This document shows, piece by piece, positions 11,332-23,525 of a DNA stretch of 64,000 nt (positions are counted from its first letter, which is position 1; the number at the start of each line of letters is the position of its first letter). This DNA comes from Distichodus sexfasciatus (Eukaryota > Chordata > Actinopteri > Characiformes > Distichodontidae). The stretch is from assembly GCA_032718565.1 (NCBI GenBank), contig JAVGVS010000294.1, positions 286,354 through 350,353 on the forward strand. The letters are read 5' to 3'. Made by a program: the position numbers and the translations under genes. Under the pieces are notes generated by a model. The model made no database searches. It was not told where the DNA came from and saw nothing but the letters and a program-made list of their open reading frames with translations.

Positions 11332-12750
11332 GTGGGTCTCTCTGGTCACAAACAGTGGACTGAAGGCCTCTCTGGGCACAAACGAGGGAGTGAAGGCCTC
11401 TCTGGGCACAAACGGGGGACTGAAGGCTTCTCTGGGCACAAATGGGGGACTGAAGGCCTCTCTGGGCACAAACAGGGTACTGAAGGCCACTCTGGGATCA
11501 GCCAGGGGATTGAAGCCCTCTCTGGGCACAAATGGGGGACTGAAGGCCTCTCTGGCCACAAATGGGGGACTGAAGGCCTCTCTGGGCACAAACGGGGACT
11601 AAAGGCCTCTCTGGGCACAAACAGGGGACTGAAGGCCACTCTGGGATCAGACAGGGGACTGAAGGCCACTCTGGGATCAGACAGGGACTTGAAGGCCACT
11701 CTGGGATCAGACAGGGGCTTGAAGGCCACTCTGGGAGCAGGAAGGGGACTGAAGGCCGGGTTGGGAACAGAAAAGGGACTGAAGGTGAGGTTCGGAGCAG
11801 GAAGGGGACTGAAGGCAAGATTGGGAGTAGGAAGGGGACTGAAGATGAGGTTTGGAGCAGGAAGGGGACTGAAGATGAGGTTGGGAGCAGGAAAGGAACT
11901 GAAGGTGAGGTTGGGAGTAGAAAGGGCACTGAAGACGAGGTTGGGAGCAGACGGGGAAAATGATGACTTAGTGGCAGCAGACGGGGAACAGGATGCCTTA
12001 GTGGCAGCAAATGGGGAACAGAATGCCTTAGTAGCAGCAAACCGGGAACATAACGCCTTAGTGGCAGCAAACAGGGAACAGGACACTTTAGTGGCAGCAA
12101 ACAGGGGGCTAAAGACCTTTTGGCAAGCAGACACAGTTTTTAGGGCCTCTGAGGGAACAGGCACAGATTTTGAGGCCTTTTGGGGAACGGACACAGTTTT
12201 TGAGGCCTCTCAGGAAACAGACACAGTCTTTGATGCCTCTTGGGAAACAGACAGTTTTTGAGGCCTTTTGGGGAACAGACACAGTTCTTGAGGCCTCTTG
12301 GGGAACAGACACAGTTTTTGAGGCCTTTTGGGGAACAGACACAGGCTGCAAGGCGTCTCTGGGAGCAGACGCTGGCTGCAAGGCCTCTCTGGGAGCAGAC
12401 ACTGGCTGCAAGGCCTCCTCAGTGGCAGACACTGGCTGCAAGTCCTCCTCAACAGAAAACACTGGCTGTAAGTGCAAGGCCTCCTCAGGCGGCAGACACA
12501 GCTTGTAAGGCCTCCTCAAGCAGCAGACACTGATTGCAAGGCCCCTTTGGTGGCAGGCTTGGGCTGCAAGGCCTCTTCGGCAGCAGGCTCAGGCTGCAAG
12601 GCATCCCCTGGGGTCCAGTCAAGCTGCGAGACCTCTCCTGTGGACGACTTGAGCTGCAAGACCTCTCCTGGGGCTGAGTCAAGCTGCAAGACCTCTCCTG
12701 GGGCTGAGTCAAGCTGCGGGGACTCCTCCTTTGCCTGGGACTGGCATGTG
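11332..12750 (-). repeat. 30-bp tandem repeat array (locus 1)
   Basis: The array has a 30-bp period with several successive unit types. The 'gactgaaggcctctctgggc' type covers 11340-11640. The 'ggatcagacaggggactgaa' type follows to about 11760, then the 'gggagcaggaaggggactga' type to 11950. The 'gtggcagcaaacggggaaca' type lies at 11960-12110, the 'gaggccttttggggaacaga' type to 12345, and the 'ggctgcaaggcctctctggg' type beyond. Because 30 is a multiple of three, long frames stay open on both strands. Strand choice follows the attached LTR and the related locus at 26300-27488. Confidence 0.9.
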
Positions 12751-12886
12751 TAGGGCTCCTCAGGGCGGGCTGGCAAGGCTCCTTAGAAACAGACATGGAA
12801 ATGGACTTGTCGGGGACAGACAGGGTCTGTCCATCTGTCACAGTGGGTGTCGGCCTGACAAAAGGTGAGGTCACTGTGCAAGCCAT
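11332..12886 (-). pseudogene. Decapeptide-repeat protein of a non-autonomous LTR element (locus 1)
   Basis: Read on the minus strand, the array encodes 10-residue repeats. It begins with a non-repetitive leader (MACTVTSPFV at 12886, overlapping the LTR). It then has units of the form EALQPVSAP (12510-12360), VPQKASKTVS (12350-12120), LFAATKA (12110-11960), APNLTFSPL (11950-11760), DPRVAFSPL and PREAFSPPFV. The product would be Pro/Ser/Ala-rich and probably disordered. No enzyme motif is present. Frame changes occur between blocks. The same order of unit types occurs at 61061-62450, which argues that the array is part of one element family. Function unknown. Confidence 0.55.
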
Positions 12887-13272
12887 CTTTTATTGAGACA
12901 CTTCAAACAAACAAAACCGGCTCAAGGGCCACCAACAAAACCAAACTCTTCTTACTGAGATTCAAAAAACATGAACAGCACGCCAACATGGGAAGGGTGG
13001 TGTGAGGGTGGACAGACAGGAATCAATGGGACAAACAGGGTCTAAACAGGAAAACATAACAAGGAACATTAATCATTCAGGGGAAAACCAATCAGAAACC
13101 AAATCTCCAACAAGGCAAATCAAACAATAAAGGTGTAAACCAATCAGTAATGGGGCTGAACCAAACTCTAATCAACACAGGTGGGGATACTAACAAAGAC
13201 TGATTAACCAATGGGACACAAAGGAAAGGTGGGGCCACAGGCTTGATGGACAGGGCTCACGCAAAACAAAAC

Positions 13273-15345
13273 TTGCGAATGAAGTCATCCCAATGGTGAG
13301 AGCTTGGACCTTTTCTAACCAGAAGCCGTGGGTGGACAGATCAATTTGCTCCACTGTGAATGCCTGAACCTCTGCTTACAATGCTGATCTCATTACCGGC
13401 AATATGAGCACTTACAAAGCGGCTTCTTATGACCTTCACTGCTGGATTTGAGTTTGCAAGCGCAATTTCAGACAGCGACTCGAATCACAATTTCATCAGG
13501 GTGACGCCTGAAGCTTGTGACATGGACTGTGCATGACAACAGAATATAAAGCTAAACACACCATGATGAACAGTGCCGACTTTGCATTTGCCAATGAGCT
13601 GAATGCATTCTATGCCCGCTTTGAGGTTAGCCAGGTGGCTATCGTTACCAGCAGCCTGGCGACTGAGGATGGTGACGTCATCAGCATCGCAGAGCACAAC
13701 GTCCATGCGGCGCTGAGGAGGGTGAACACCAGGAAGGCGGCAGGTCCAGACGGTATCTCTGGATGCCTGCTGCACTGACCAACTGTCAGGTGTGTTCACC
13801 AGACTCTTCAACAAGTCTCTGGCAAAGTCTGTGATCCCCACCTGCTTCAAAAAATCCACCATCGTCCCCGTGCCCAAGAATAACAAACCTTCATGCCTGA
13901 ATGACTAAGGTGTTTGAAAGACTGATCAAGCACATCATCTCCTCCTCCATTCCAAGCACCATAGACCCACTCCAGTTTGCCTACCGCACCAACAGATCTA
14001 CAGAGGATGCCATCTCCCATGTCCTACACACCTCCCTCAGCCACGTGGACAAGAAACAGGGTAACTATGTGAGATTGCTGTTTATCGACTACAGCTCAGC
14101 GTTCAACACAATAGTGCCCTATAGACTGTTTACTAAGCTGAGAGACCTAAGACTCAACTACCGCTTGTGCACATGGGTGCTAGACTTCCTCACTGGCAGA
14201 TCTCAGGTGGTGTGGGTGGGCAGGTGTGTCTCCAGCAGCATCACCACCAACACAGTAGCTCCTCAAGGGTGTGTGCTCTCTCCATTGTTGTATTCACTCT
14301 ACACTTTGAACTGTGTGGCCACTCACAATTTCAACAACATTGTCAAGTTTGCAGACAACACAGTGGTGTTGGCATTAATCTCCAACAATGATGAGACGGC
14401 CTACATGGACAAGGTGGAGAACCTGGCACTCTGGTGTCAGGAAAACTGCCTCCAGCTGAATGTCAGCAAGACAAAGGAGCTGGTGTTGGACTTCAGCAGG
14501 AAACACCGTGACTACAGACCCCTCACCATCAACATGGACTGAACATATTAACGTTCAAGTCAGGAAAGCAAAGCAGTGTCTGTACCACCTTAGACAGCTG
14601 AGGAAGTTTGAGGTTTCCCCTACCACTCTGAAAGCTTTCTATTCTGGCGCTGTGGAGAGCATCGTCACTCAGAACATCTTGTCCTGGTATGGGAACTGCT
14701 GTGTTCAGGACAAGAAAGCCCTTCAGAGAGTGATCTGGGAGATGTGAGATGTAGGACCAGGGCAATTAGGATTGTTAAAGACTCAGCTCATCCCAGAAAT
14801 GGACTTTTTCATGTTCTGCAGTCAGGCAGAAGGTTCCGCACCATCATGACCAAAATAGAGAGACTCAGGAGGAGTTTCTATCCTCAGGCCATCCGTTTTC
14901 TAAACAAGGACATGTCTTTTCTCTAAATGTCTTAATTTGTCATTCCATACTGCCTCTTAACTCCATATTGTTATGATCATTTATGTTGTCTTACATTTTA
15001 CTGTTCAATATCTGCTGTGCAGCTGCACTTGGCACTTTAAAAACATTGCACACTGCACTCATTGCACCATTTTAATCCATTGCACCTTATTGTATATGTC
15101 ACATTTATTTTTCTTTTTTTATCTCTTTCCATTTATCTCCTTATTTCTAAGTTATTTCCCTTTATCTACATATTTCTAAGTTATTTAAAGGTTCTATTGT
15201 TTGCCTTGTTATTTTATTTTTTTTATTTTTTTATTTTTGCCTTAATTGCATGGTCAAAGAGCGGATCAGGATACATTTCACTGTATGTTGTACCTGTATA
15301 ATTTGCATGTGACAAATAAAGAACCTTGAATCTTGAAACTTGAAA
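13273..15345 (+). mobile_element. 5'-truncated LINE, family B
   Basis: The sequence is closely similar to 59620-61050 of the copy at 58446. It begins in the linker before RT ('cttgcgaatgaagtcatccc') and runs through RT to a 3' UTR ending in GACAAATAAAGAACCTTGAA with a TTGAATC-type tail at 15310-15345. It was inserted in the LTR of 12836-15445. A 5' truncation is normal for LINE insertion. RT frames are broken several times. Confidence 0.8.
13533..14926 (+). pseudogene. LINE B reverse transcriptase, broken
   Basis: Segments in order are a linker with AFYARFEVSQ (13533-13778), RT fingers and palm (13901-14542; LLFIDYSSAFNTIV, APQGCVLSPLLY, and KFADN where the catalytic KFADD is expected), and thumb and C-terminal region (14460-14926; VESIVTQNILSWYGN, LQSGRRF, PQAIRFLN). 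The second catalytic aspartate of the FADD box is changed to Asn, and stops separate the segments, so it is inactive. Confidence 0.8.
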
Positions 15346-15446
15346 ACTCAACACATTGAACTAACTGAAAACGGCGGCATCTGCTGGCCGCCTAACCAAA
15401 GTCCACGGGGGCCTGTTATGGCCAAAGTCCAGGGGGGCCATAACAC

Positions 15447-15645
15447 CTACAAAGTATGACGGGAAAGCCCCAGGTCCGGATGGCTTTCTGGCAGAAGTTT
15501 ATAAAACATTCTGGCCCATGCTTGCATCAACATTCTGTAGAATGGTGAAAGAAATCAAAGAAACATCCAGTCTTCCTGCGAACGTGAATTGCGCAGATAT
15601 CAACCTTCTCCTCAAACCAGATAAAGATGAAGAAGGTTTTGCGGG
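15447..15645 (+). mobile_element. L1-clade LINE fragment (RT fingers)
   Basis: The open stretch reads GKAPGPDGFLAEVYKTFWP, followed by LPANVNCADINLLLKPDKD. This is the characteristic first RT block of L1-type elements (PGPDGF, then the LLLKPxKD motif). It ends abruptly and no adjacent L1 domain is visible. It differs clearly from the Rex1-like and L2 LINEs in the window. Confidence 0.7.
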
Positions 15646-15864
15646 AAACGGACCAGAGACCGACAGACCGCACGCATCCGCCTCCCCTGCCTTAACCTCT
15701 GCCGGAGCGAGAAGAAGCCAGGGGGAGGGTTAAAACGGACACGAGAAGAGACTACGTGGAGCGTTCCGGGACGGGGGAGTTGGCTGCCCGCATGCCGCAG
15801 GCCTAACCGGTCCTGGTCCCCCGGTGGGGGGCGGGTCGGGGTCGGCCACTGGAGTACTGGAGAG
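15646..15864. other. CpG-rich patch of unknown origin
   Basis: This stretch of about 220 bp is unusually GC- and CpG-rich for the window (for example CCCCGGTGGGGGGCGGGTCGG near 15820). It sits directly between the L1 fragment and the left inverted repeat of the next element. No coding motif is visible. Confidence 0.4.
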
Positions 15865-17632
15865 CTCCGATTTAGACTATGCATGCGCCGAAACGCGTCA
15901 TTTCCACTTTTTGCTACTTTGGCAACTGCTCAGTCTTACTACGTTCAAACTTAAAGTCCCATCATAGCCTCCGGTCCACGCAACTCCAATAGGTTTTAAT
16001 CGGTTCATATAATGAATGAATTGAATGAATAAAACTTGGTTTTGACTGCACAAACTGTTGTTGGGTTGCGGCAACTGCTTGGTTTTACAATGCAGTTTAT
16101 TATTGTTTATTAGAAAAGCACGTAATTATGTATGCATGGATTTTTCAAATTAAGTCATAAGTACAAACCATATTAAAATTAAATAAACTTTGAGTAATAA
16201 TTTTATTATAAAAATAAAATATATAATATAATATAATAGCCTTTATTGTCACTGTTACAATAATATAATATAATATATTAAAATATAATATATTTTATTG
16301 TCATACCGTTACAAGAACAAAGAAAACAGTTTGCGTCTCTTCGTGGCAGCATAATTAAGTAATTAAATAAATAGAAAACTTTTTGAATATAAATAAATGT
16401 AAAATGTAAACATTAAACTACAAGAACACATTAAACAAATAAATACAAAAACATGGCATTAAAAGAGTGTAATAGCTAATATATAATAAATTAAACTACA
16501 CTAATACATTAAACAAATATACAAACATGGCATTAAAAGAGTGTGATGTCTAATATATACAACGTAGATTAAACTACAAGAATACATTAAACAAAAATGA
16601 TACACCAAACAAGTTAAAAACAAATATGTAAACAAAGCAATATAAAAGGAGTAAAAGTGAACTTCTCCACAATGCAAATCATAAAAAGGACAAGGAAAAC
16701 ATCATTAGTTTCATACAAACATGGCATTCACCTTAAGACCCATTCTATCAATGCAATAGGAGAGGAAAGTTTCCATGTCCTCCCTATTGCCAAAAGCAAA
16801 CATAAATGGATCTTTTCTATCAGCACCTGACCCTCCAGGACCCTATGAGTGCTTTCGCTGATCCTCAGCCTCACTTGAGCACATTGGTACTGTTACTCCC
16901 CGCCAAGAGAGAGTTTGTGATTTTCCAAATTCAATGCAAAGCACTGCGGAGGTCCTTCACGAAGCATGGCTCCTATATGAAGTTGGAAGTGAACATCAAA
17001 GACAGAATAAGTTAAAGCGCGACTTAACTACATGCAAAGGAAAACTACCTAAAAAAAAAACAAGGTAAAAAATACACACACCTGCTCATCAGGTATCAGG
17101 GAACAGCAGGAGCGACACCGAAGACAGGGCTCCAGGCTCTCACAGGGCATGAAGCCTTAGACCACAGAAGGCAAACCTCTGTCCATGTCTGAGTAATAGA
17201 ATAATTACATCACTTATACCTTTACAGATATTTCAATATCTCAGTGTAAGGTAAACCTCTCCAAACGCTAACGTAACTAATTACTGGGGATTTAATTAAT
17301 GGAAATACTGCCAGTAAACCTATAAAAGATTTAAAATTTCAGATCTTGAAATCTTCCTGAATTCTCAGAGGGAAGTCGGGAGAAACTGAATGCAGAGACT
17401 TTATAAGAATTTTTATTTTAAAACTATATTATAAACTAAATTATTTTTTATTATTTTGAGTTATGGATTTATAATAATAAAATTCCACAATTACACCAGG
17501 TTAGACTTACTTGAATGTCTTTTCCTGTCCTCTCAGTCCATGGCTTTGTGTTGATGGAGCTTGCAATTTGTCTGGCAACAGACAGAAAACAAGAATGATA
17601 ACTTTAATCTGTAATTTAATGACCAATCACTA

Positions 17633-18893
17633 GGGGCAGAAGTAATCTAATTACAAATACCACGTTACTGTAATTAAGTAGATATTTTAAGTAATTTGTA
17701 CTTTTATGAGTAGTTTTTCTCATGTGTAATTTTAATTAACTTCTTGAGTACAATTTTACACTATGTAATCTACTACTATAAAATCAAAAGTCGCTACGGA
17801 TTACGCCCACAATTTGAATTAATATTCAAACCCCATCTGTACCTTTGTTAATAAGTAAATCAAGGACCGCTACCAATTAATCTATGACGTATAAAGAATA
17901 AACTCCCGCTGCAGCAGCAGGCAGTGTGTCCATCCTGTCTATGCTCCTCAACAATACAGCCATTTAACTATTAATTACGATTTTGCTAAATAAAAGGATC
18001 TGGCTTGCATCAGTCACATGATGAGCATTAACCAATGCTCACACGTGACGGCAGAGTGCGCTGGTTATTGTTTTTGAACGAAGCCAAGAGGGAAGAGCAC
18101 GCTGCAGTTTTACCACATGCAAAAGCGGTTGTTAACTGCACAAGTAGTGAGGGCTGGCTAGCTGCTATTAACTGGGTAGTGTGTCAAGTGTCTGGAACTC
18201 TTTCCACCTCTTTTTAGGGAACACATTTGTTTTAAAGTGTTGAGGGCTTTTCCCCTGCCTTTTCTGGAGGGCTTATATTTCCTTACTAAAAAACTATCTT
18301 TAATAAGTGCATATTCACATAATTATGGATTATTATAACTACGAGGAGCAAAAAAGAAAACAGTATTTTAAAGGAAATACATTAAGAAACAGATTATATT
18401 AGTTTTATATTTCAAATATGACAAAATGCTGATTTCACAGCAGCAAATTATTAGAGTCAAGGAAACTTGAACAAAAGGTTCAGAAAGTAAAGTGTGACAG
18501 AAATACATATGTCTAAGAGTTTAAGACACTTTACCTGCCTGTTGTTCGAGTGTATTGGGAAAAGTTTAAACTGTTCTATGCATGTTCAAAAACATTTTTG
18601 TTTTATATCTACATTTATTTACAAAACAAACTGCCTTTCTATACCTTGTTCATCTCAGAAATGTGCTTTGAACGTAAATATTTTATACAGCATTGGTGAA
18701 TCTAATGCTCTGGCTGACGCATTTAATAAAACATTTATCCATCGGGTTAAAAAGTAATTAGCACTCTTATATTTTGAGAAGAGTACTTTGTACTTTTACT
18801 CATGTATTTTTTAACACCAGTACTTTTACTTGTAATTGAGTACATTTTAACCAATGTAACAGTACTTGTACTTGAGTACAATTTTCAGGTTTT
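17633..18893. mobile_element. Possible nested hAT-like element
   Basis: The left side carries AGTAATCTAATTAC and GTACTTTTATGAGTAG motifs. The right side carries inverted relatives (AGTACTTTTACT, GTACTTGAGTACAATTTT at 18780-18890). These words recur in fish hAT termini such as the one at 52740-52867. The exact ends and a target duplication could not be fixed. Confidence 0.35.
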
Positions 18894-18907
18894 CATTCTC
18901 TGCTACA

Positions 18908-18980
18908 CCCATATAGCCTAGGAACGAGGCCACACCCTAAACCCATAGCCTGGGAACAAGGCCAAGCCCTAAACCCGGTG
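18908..18980. repeat. Two-copy tandem duplication
   Basis: Two imperfect copies of a unit of about 35 bp (ATAGCCTaGGAACgAGGCCa...CCCTAAACCC, then ATAGCCTGGGAACAAGGCCA...CCCTAAACCC) lie head to tail. Confidence 0.6.
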
Positions 18981-20143
18981 CAGTTTTGGGTAGTGGTCCA
19001 ATCAGGTCTAACCCAAGGACTTCCCAGAGAACGCGTGCATTTGGCTATTTATAGAGCGTTGCAAGTCCTTTATTGCATGCAAGAATCTGCATAAATAAAT
19101 AGTACTTTGCCAGAATGCAGAACTGGGGCACAGTCTTGATGTGGGATTGTTCAGCTGGCAGCTTATGACAACATTTTATATTTACTTTGCGTGGTGTAAA
19201 ATTATGAATAGCGTCTGCGAGGAATTAAAAACAATGTCCTAATGTAATTCAGTATGAAATAAATAATATAAAGAAATGATTTAGCTATAGATTCGAGGGG
19301 TGTTAATCTCAGGGTGTTCAGCACAGCTTTAAATAACAATTTGTTGTTGAAGTGTAAAAATGTTTATTGTTGTATGTATGATTGTACATGCATTCTCTCT
19401 AAAGATAGCCATTATTATTGTACAATATTCATTTTAAAATATTAATCTGTCATTAAGGGGTAGAAACAAATAAGTGGTAAACTTCATCCCACTCCTTTTC
19501 AGTCATGTAAAGGCTTTTTATTTAAACTATATGTTTGAAATAAATGAAAACTAAACAAACTCGCCTAGATAATCTGTTACAAGATGAAAGGGTTGTCAGT
19601 CTTCTCCAAGACTACTAAAAAGTTTTTTTTTTTTTTTAAACTTGGGGAGCCATATAAAAATCACCCATCTGAACAGAATCTACACAATGAGTAATACTGC
19701 TTAAAAATAAACATTTCAAATCTAGTAGTTTCCAACTAGTAAATGGCACTTCTTATGAAAAGATGTCAATTTAAATACGTTAACTAATGAGTCTTTTTTA
19801 GTATATTTTTATTTTAGATTATAAATTTTAAATTGTTTTTATTAATCCACAAAATAAGCCTGCTGGTGAACATTAGTTGATGGAGTGTTTCACTGCCACT
19901 AAAATGTTCATGATACATGAATAAAAACTTAATAAAAGATAGATGTCCAATTAATTTAGATATTAATATTTTACCTGCATGTTGCAGAATGCAAAGGTCT
20001 TCATTCCTACAACACGATCACCTGACGAAATGACAAATGAACCAAGTCGCAAAACCGAGCAGTTGCCTTAAAGTGGCGAAAAGCAGAAATGACGCATTTC
20101 TGAGCATGCGTAGTCTAAATCGAAACTCCGGTCCAAATCGGAG

Positions 20144-21244
20144 CACTTACACAGGGCCCCCCTTAATTCATGCTTGGTGGGGGTGCCTCATCTACCAGGG
20201 CACTGTGGGTCGGGAAGTGTAGGAGCAGGGACTGTTCAGCAGTGGGGACCCTCCCAATCCTGCACCCACACGATGCACTATAGACACACACACAACACTC
20301 ATGCATGCACATACACACATTTCACATGGGGTGCAGAGGGCCAAGTAGCTCCCATCTCTCTGTATCTGGCCCCAGGTGGTGGGGTACAGCCGCGGTGGTT
20401 TTGGGAAAGATCATGGGTGTTGCAGATGGGTCTGGCAGGTGGGTCGGCCTCCTCTTTTTGGGAGGCGGACTGCCTGCCTTGGCCTGCTGCAGTGATGTGG
20501 ACCCTCGGTGGTTTGGGGGTTTGGGAGGCTCTGGGCACCTAGTGGAGTTGTTGGGGCTGTTTGGTCTGGGTGAGAAGTTTCTGCTCCTGGCCACCTGGGG
20601 TCCTTTTTCCGGGTGGGGCATTAGCTTTTTGGTGGGCTCTTCTGTCATCCTGTGATGTCACGGGGGGGGATGTTGGCTGGATCATGGCAGTTGGCCCTGG
20701 CCCCTCCTGCCTGGGGCTGCTCTGGGGGGCTAGGCACCCCTGGTGCGCGTGGCAGGCCCCTCCAACGGGGTGCGGCTGTGCCCCCGGGTCGAGCAGGGCC
20801 TGTGGTTCCGCACAACATGGATGTGGGTGGGGGCTGTAGACCTGACTTGGGGCAGTGTGTCTGGGGCCTTTTTGCCATGAAGTGGCTAAAGCTTTGACTG
20901 CCTGGCCTCTACTCAGCTACCAGTTCAAAGACTTGGGAAAATGGGGCACTGCTTCACCCCCACAGCACTGTCCCACCACTTCCACCTCGACAAAGCAGTT
21001 CACTCACATACGCATTTTATTACGCACACGTCGGCTGCTAGTGCAGTATGTTTAGCGGTTATTATTATTGTTATCATAGTTATTATTATTATTATTGTTA
21101 TCACTGATATTATTGTTATAGTTATTTGCATATTATTGTATATACATGGGTGCATATTATGTGAGGTATTCATTAATTTATTATTATTTTTTTATTTGTT
21201 ACCTATTTGACTAACTTCATATTAGAAAAATATTTTAATGGTAA

Positions 21245-21302
<58 letters not shown>

Positions 21303-21747
21303 CTCACAAAAAGAACCATATGTCAGCCTCTGACGAACAATGGACCCAAGACCTTTTTTTTTTTTTTTTTTTTGCCAACCAGAACTTGGCATCAGGATCG
21401 AATTGTATTTCTGTCCTCTCAGTTTTGTCTTGCCTTAGTCTATACATAGTCCTGTCTTGGTTCTTATTTGTCTGTCAATCTGTTTAGCTCTCTGTTATTT
21501 GTCCCCCCCCCCATTTATTTATTTATTTATTTATTTATTTAGTTTTGTATCATTTTGTTTTGTTTGTTTTTTGTCTTTTTGTTTGTTTATTGTTGGTTTT
21601 TATGTTTGTTTGATTGATTTTTTTTCCTTTCTTGCTCTTCTCCTTTTTCCCTCTCTCTCTTGTCATGTCCTCCCCTCTATGTGGATGTTTGTTTGGAGTG
21701 GATTGTGCGTGGATATTCTAATTGTTGTGCCGTTTGGGATTGTGGGA
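20144..21747. other. G-rich tract and simple repeats, possible LINE 3' region
   Basis: 20150-20900 is G/T-rich on the plus strand and holds overlapping frames on both strands with no recognised domain. Simple repeats follow: ATT/GTT-rich 21055-21130, (AAT)n 21245-21301, a T-run at 21352-21373, and (ATTT)n at 21511-21540. A short frame near 20160-20220 has the Trp-rich look of L1-type C-termini (HAWWGCLIYQG), which is only suggestive. Confidence 0.35.
21245..21301. repeat. (AAT)n microsatellite
   Basis: About 19 uninterrupted AAT units. Confidence 0.95.
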
Positions 21748-22262
21748 CATCTTTCACAAACGCTACATTATGAGGGCCTGCTGCATCGTGCCTCACCCCT
21801 CACATCCTTCACATGGACTCTTTACACTACTCCCATCTGGCAGTTGCTATCACGCCATCAGACTCTTAAACACACTTCCTGCCCTCACACTTCCCCCCCC
21901 ACACACACTCGGACAGTGGACTAACTGACTCTGTTGCACCTCTGCACTTTACACATCACCATCTCTGTGATGCACATGCTGCTATATGGACTAATCTCAT
22001 TCAAATTGCACTGAAACTGTCTCCAGAAAGATGTAATTCCTTCTCAAATGACTGTTACTACAACACTGCTATAATAATTTTGCACTGCCGCTACTTATTT
22101 GCACAACCACTGAACTTTGAATGTATCACTGGTCACTTTCTGTTTCTACACATTTTTTTGAAAAATATTGCACAGACCCTGGTTCTCCACTACTGTTAAA
22201 ATATCTGCAAAACTTAAATGTTAGTCATACTTTTTTACTGTTTTATTAAAAGACTTTTGACT
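21748..22262 (+). mobile_element. LINE A 3' fragment
   Basis: The C-terminal RT coding part (DIFHKRYIMRACCIV, LFTLLPSGSCY, LLNTLPAL) and the 3' UTR correspond to 9960-10510 of the LINE A copy, with the same blocks such as CTGCTATAATAATTTTGCAC. The extreme 3' tail is missing. A 5'-truncated insertion. Confidence 0.8.
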
Positions 22263-23137
22263 TTGTGATTTGAAATGGGCTGTGCATGCAAGACATCCTT
22301 ACAGTAAACGTAACAAAGCTTAAGGAATTTTGCATTGAAGAGTGGGGAAAATGTTTGCCAGTTGATGTCAGAGATTAATAGATGTGTACTGTCCTCGCCT
22401 AGGTGTAGCAACTTTGACTAGACAGTGAGATAAACTCTGATTCAAGAACATGAAGAGACGTCCTGTTCCCTTTGTTCGTTTATTTTATGTTCTCCACATT
22501 AACCTGAATACAGAGTGAAACTTAAAAGAAAGAAAAAAAAATAGCAAAGAAAATCACAATTAGCTGCTTAGTTAGGTTATTACAATCATCACAATAACTA
22601 AATTTACTGTGGTAAACAAACAAGTAAGCTGCAGTGGCAGTAACCTAGCCACAAGGCCTGAAATAGCGTTCGCAATGTAAACAAAACCATCTAGTTTCTT
22701 AGTTTATCACATATTTTTCAATTTGGTTTTACCTTCATGAAAGCATTTACAAAAGCAAAAAACATTATATACATACAAGCGATGCCTCTGCTGAAGATTC
22801 AAAGGTACACTGTGCATTCCTCACACACAGTTTATGCTCTGTCTGTTCACAGCCTGCCTGCTATTTCTCCATTACTCCTACTTCCCTTACTTCCTGTGCA
22901 TTTGAATGTCAAAATAAAAGTCCATACCAACAATGTCTAAATAGAGTCTGTATGAAAGAAATGGACATCCAGACATAAACATATATATATAAAATAAGAC
23001 TGAACTGGCCGAAGGGCAGAACAAGATGGTTATAGGAAATAATATTTTATCCAAAGGAGGAATACCTCCCATTAGAGCTTAGGATGTCCTTACTTTTTCC
23101 TTAGTAGGAACTGACATCTTAGTTCATTTCTTTTGTT
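22263..23137. other. Unassigned sequence
   Basis: AT-rich sequence with no gene or repeat signature recognised. Confidence 0.4.
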
Positions 23138-23525
23138 TGTCATGGTGCCGGGAATCACGAGGGCAATAGGACGCACTTAGAATGCACAAAAACAGTTTAT
23201 TTGAAAGAAAGCAGTGCAACAAAAACAAGACAGGGAAAACTCAGTCCAAAAACACACAAGAATCAAAAACAAAGTATCAATTGAAAGTTGAGGCCCGTGC
23301 TCCCAGTCGTAAACGGCAGGCAAAAGCAAAAGCCTCCGTGAGTATCCAGAAAGGGCGAGGTCCTTACACTCCAAGACTCACGAGGCGAACTGAGAAAATC
23401 CAAACTCGAGAAGCACGGCAGTTTGGTCAAAAGGGCGCTCACTGGGAGTCACGAGCCTGTGGGGAAACAAAGGAGAGAAAATGTGAACGATAGGAAAAGA
23501 AATCTGGACCAAAACACAAGCCAAC

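Larger units (their letters stand above)
12836..15445 (-). mobile_element. LTR (family 2) interrupted by a LINE
   Basis: The LTR sequence occupies 12836-13272 and 15346-15445. It starts TGTCACAGTGGGTG and ends in CCATAACA, a mutated form of the CATGACA end seen in the copy at 40423-43088. A minus-strand AATAAAA lies near 12890, next to the shared AAGCCATC stretch. The inner end carries the family's GGCGGCATCTG(c/g)TGGCCGC block at 15373. Flanks CCATC and CCTAC do not match exactly, so a target duplication is not claimed. The repeat array directly to the left makes this the 5' LTR of the minus-strand element or an independent insertion. Confidence 0.65.
15865..20143. mobile_element. 4.3-kb element with long terminal inverted repeats, unclassified
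   Basis: The left end (15865-15934, starting CTCCGATTTAGACTATGCAT) is matched in inverted orientation by 20055-20122, followed by a duplicated end motif to 20143. Shared blocks in order are CTCCGATTTAGACTA, GCATGC, CGTCATTTC and GGCAACTGCTC. The interior is AT-rich, with no frame over about 90 codons and no transposase. A non-autonomous or decayed DNA transposon is inferred. Confidence 0.6.

Noticed and set aside
11332..12261. Plus-strand frame of 309 codons as a gene
   Set aside because: It is the shadow of a 30-bp repeat with no stops. LTR orientation and the related locus at 26300 support the other strand.
11332..12750. CRISPR-like array
   Set aside because: Units are contiguous 30-bp tandem repeats without unique spacers, in a eukaryotic setting.
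15062..15301. Hydrophobic, transmembrane-like frame
   Set aside because: T-rich 3' UTR of LINE B.
12831..15450. Target duplication for the LTR at 12836-15445
   Set aside because: Flanks CCATC and CCTAC share only three of five positions, so a duplication is not claimed.
15780..15850. rDNA spacer or rRNA fragment
   Set aside because: GC-rich with G-runs, but no match to conserved rRNA core words that I can recognise.
20174..20897. Overlapping G/C-rich frames on both strands
   Set aside because: Six or more frames overlap in both directions because of base composition; no domain recognised.
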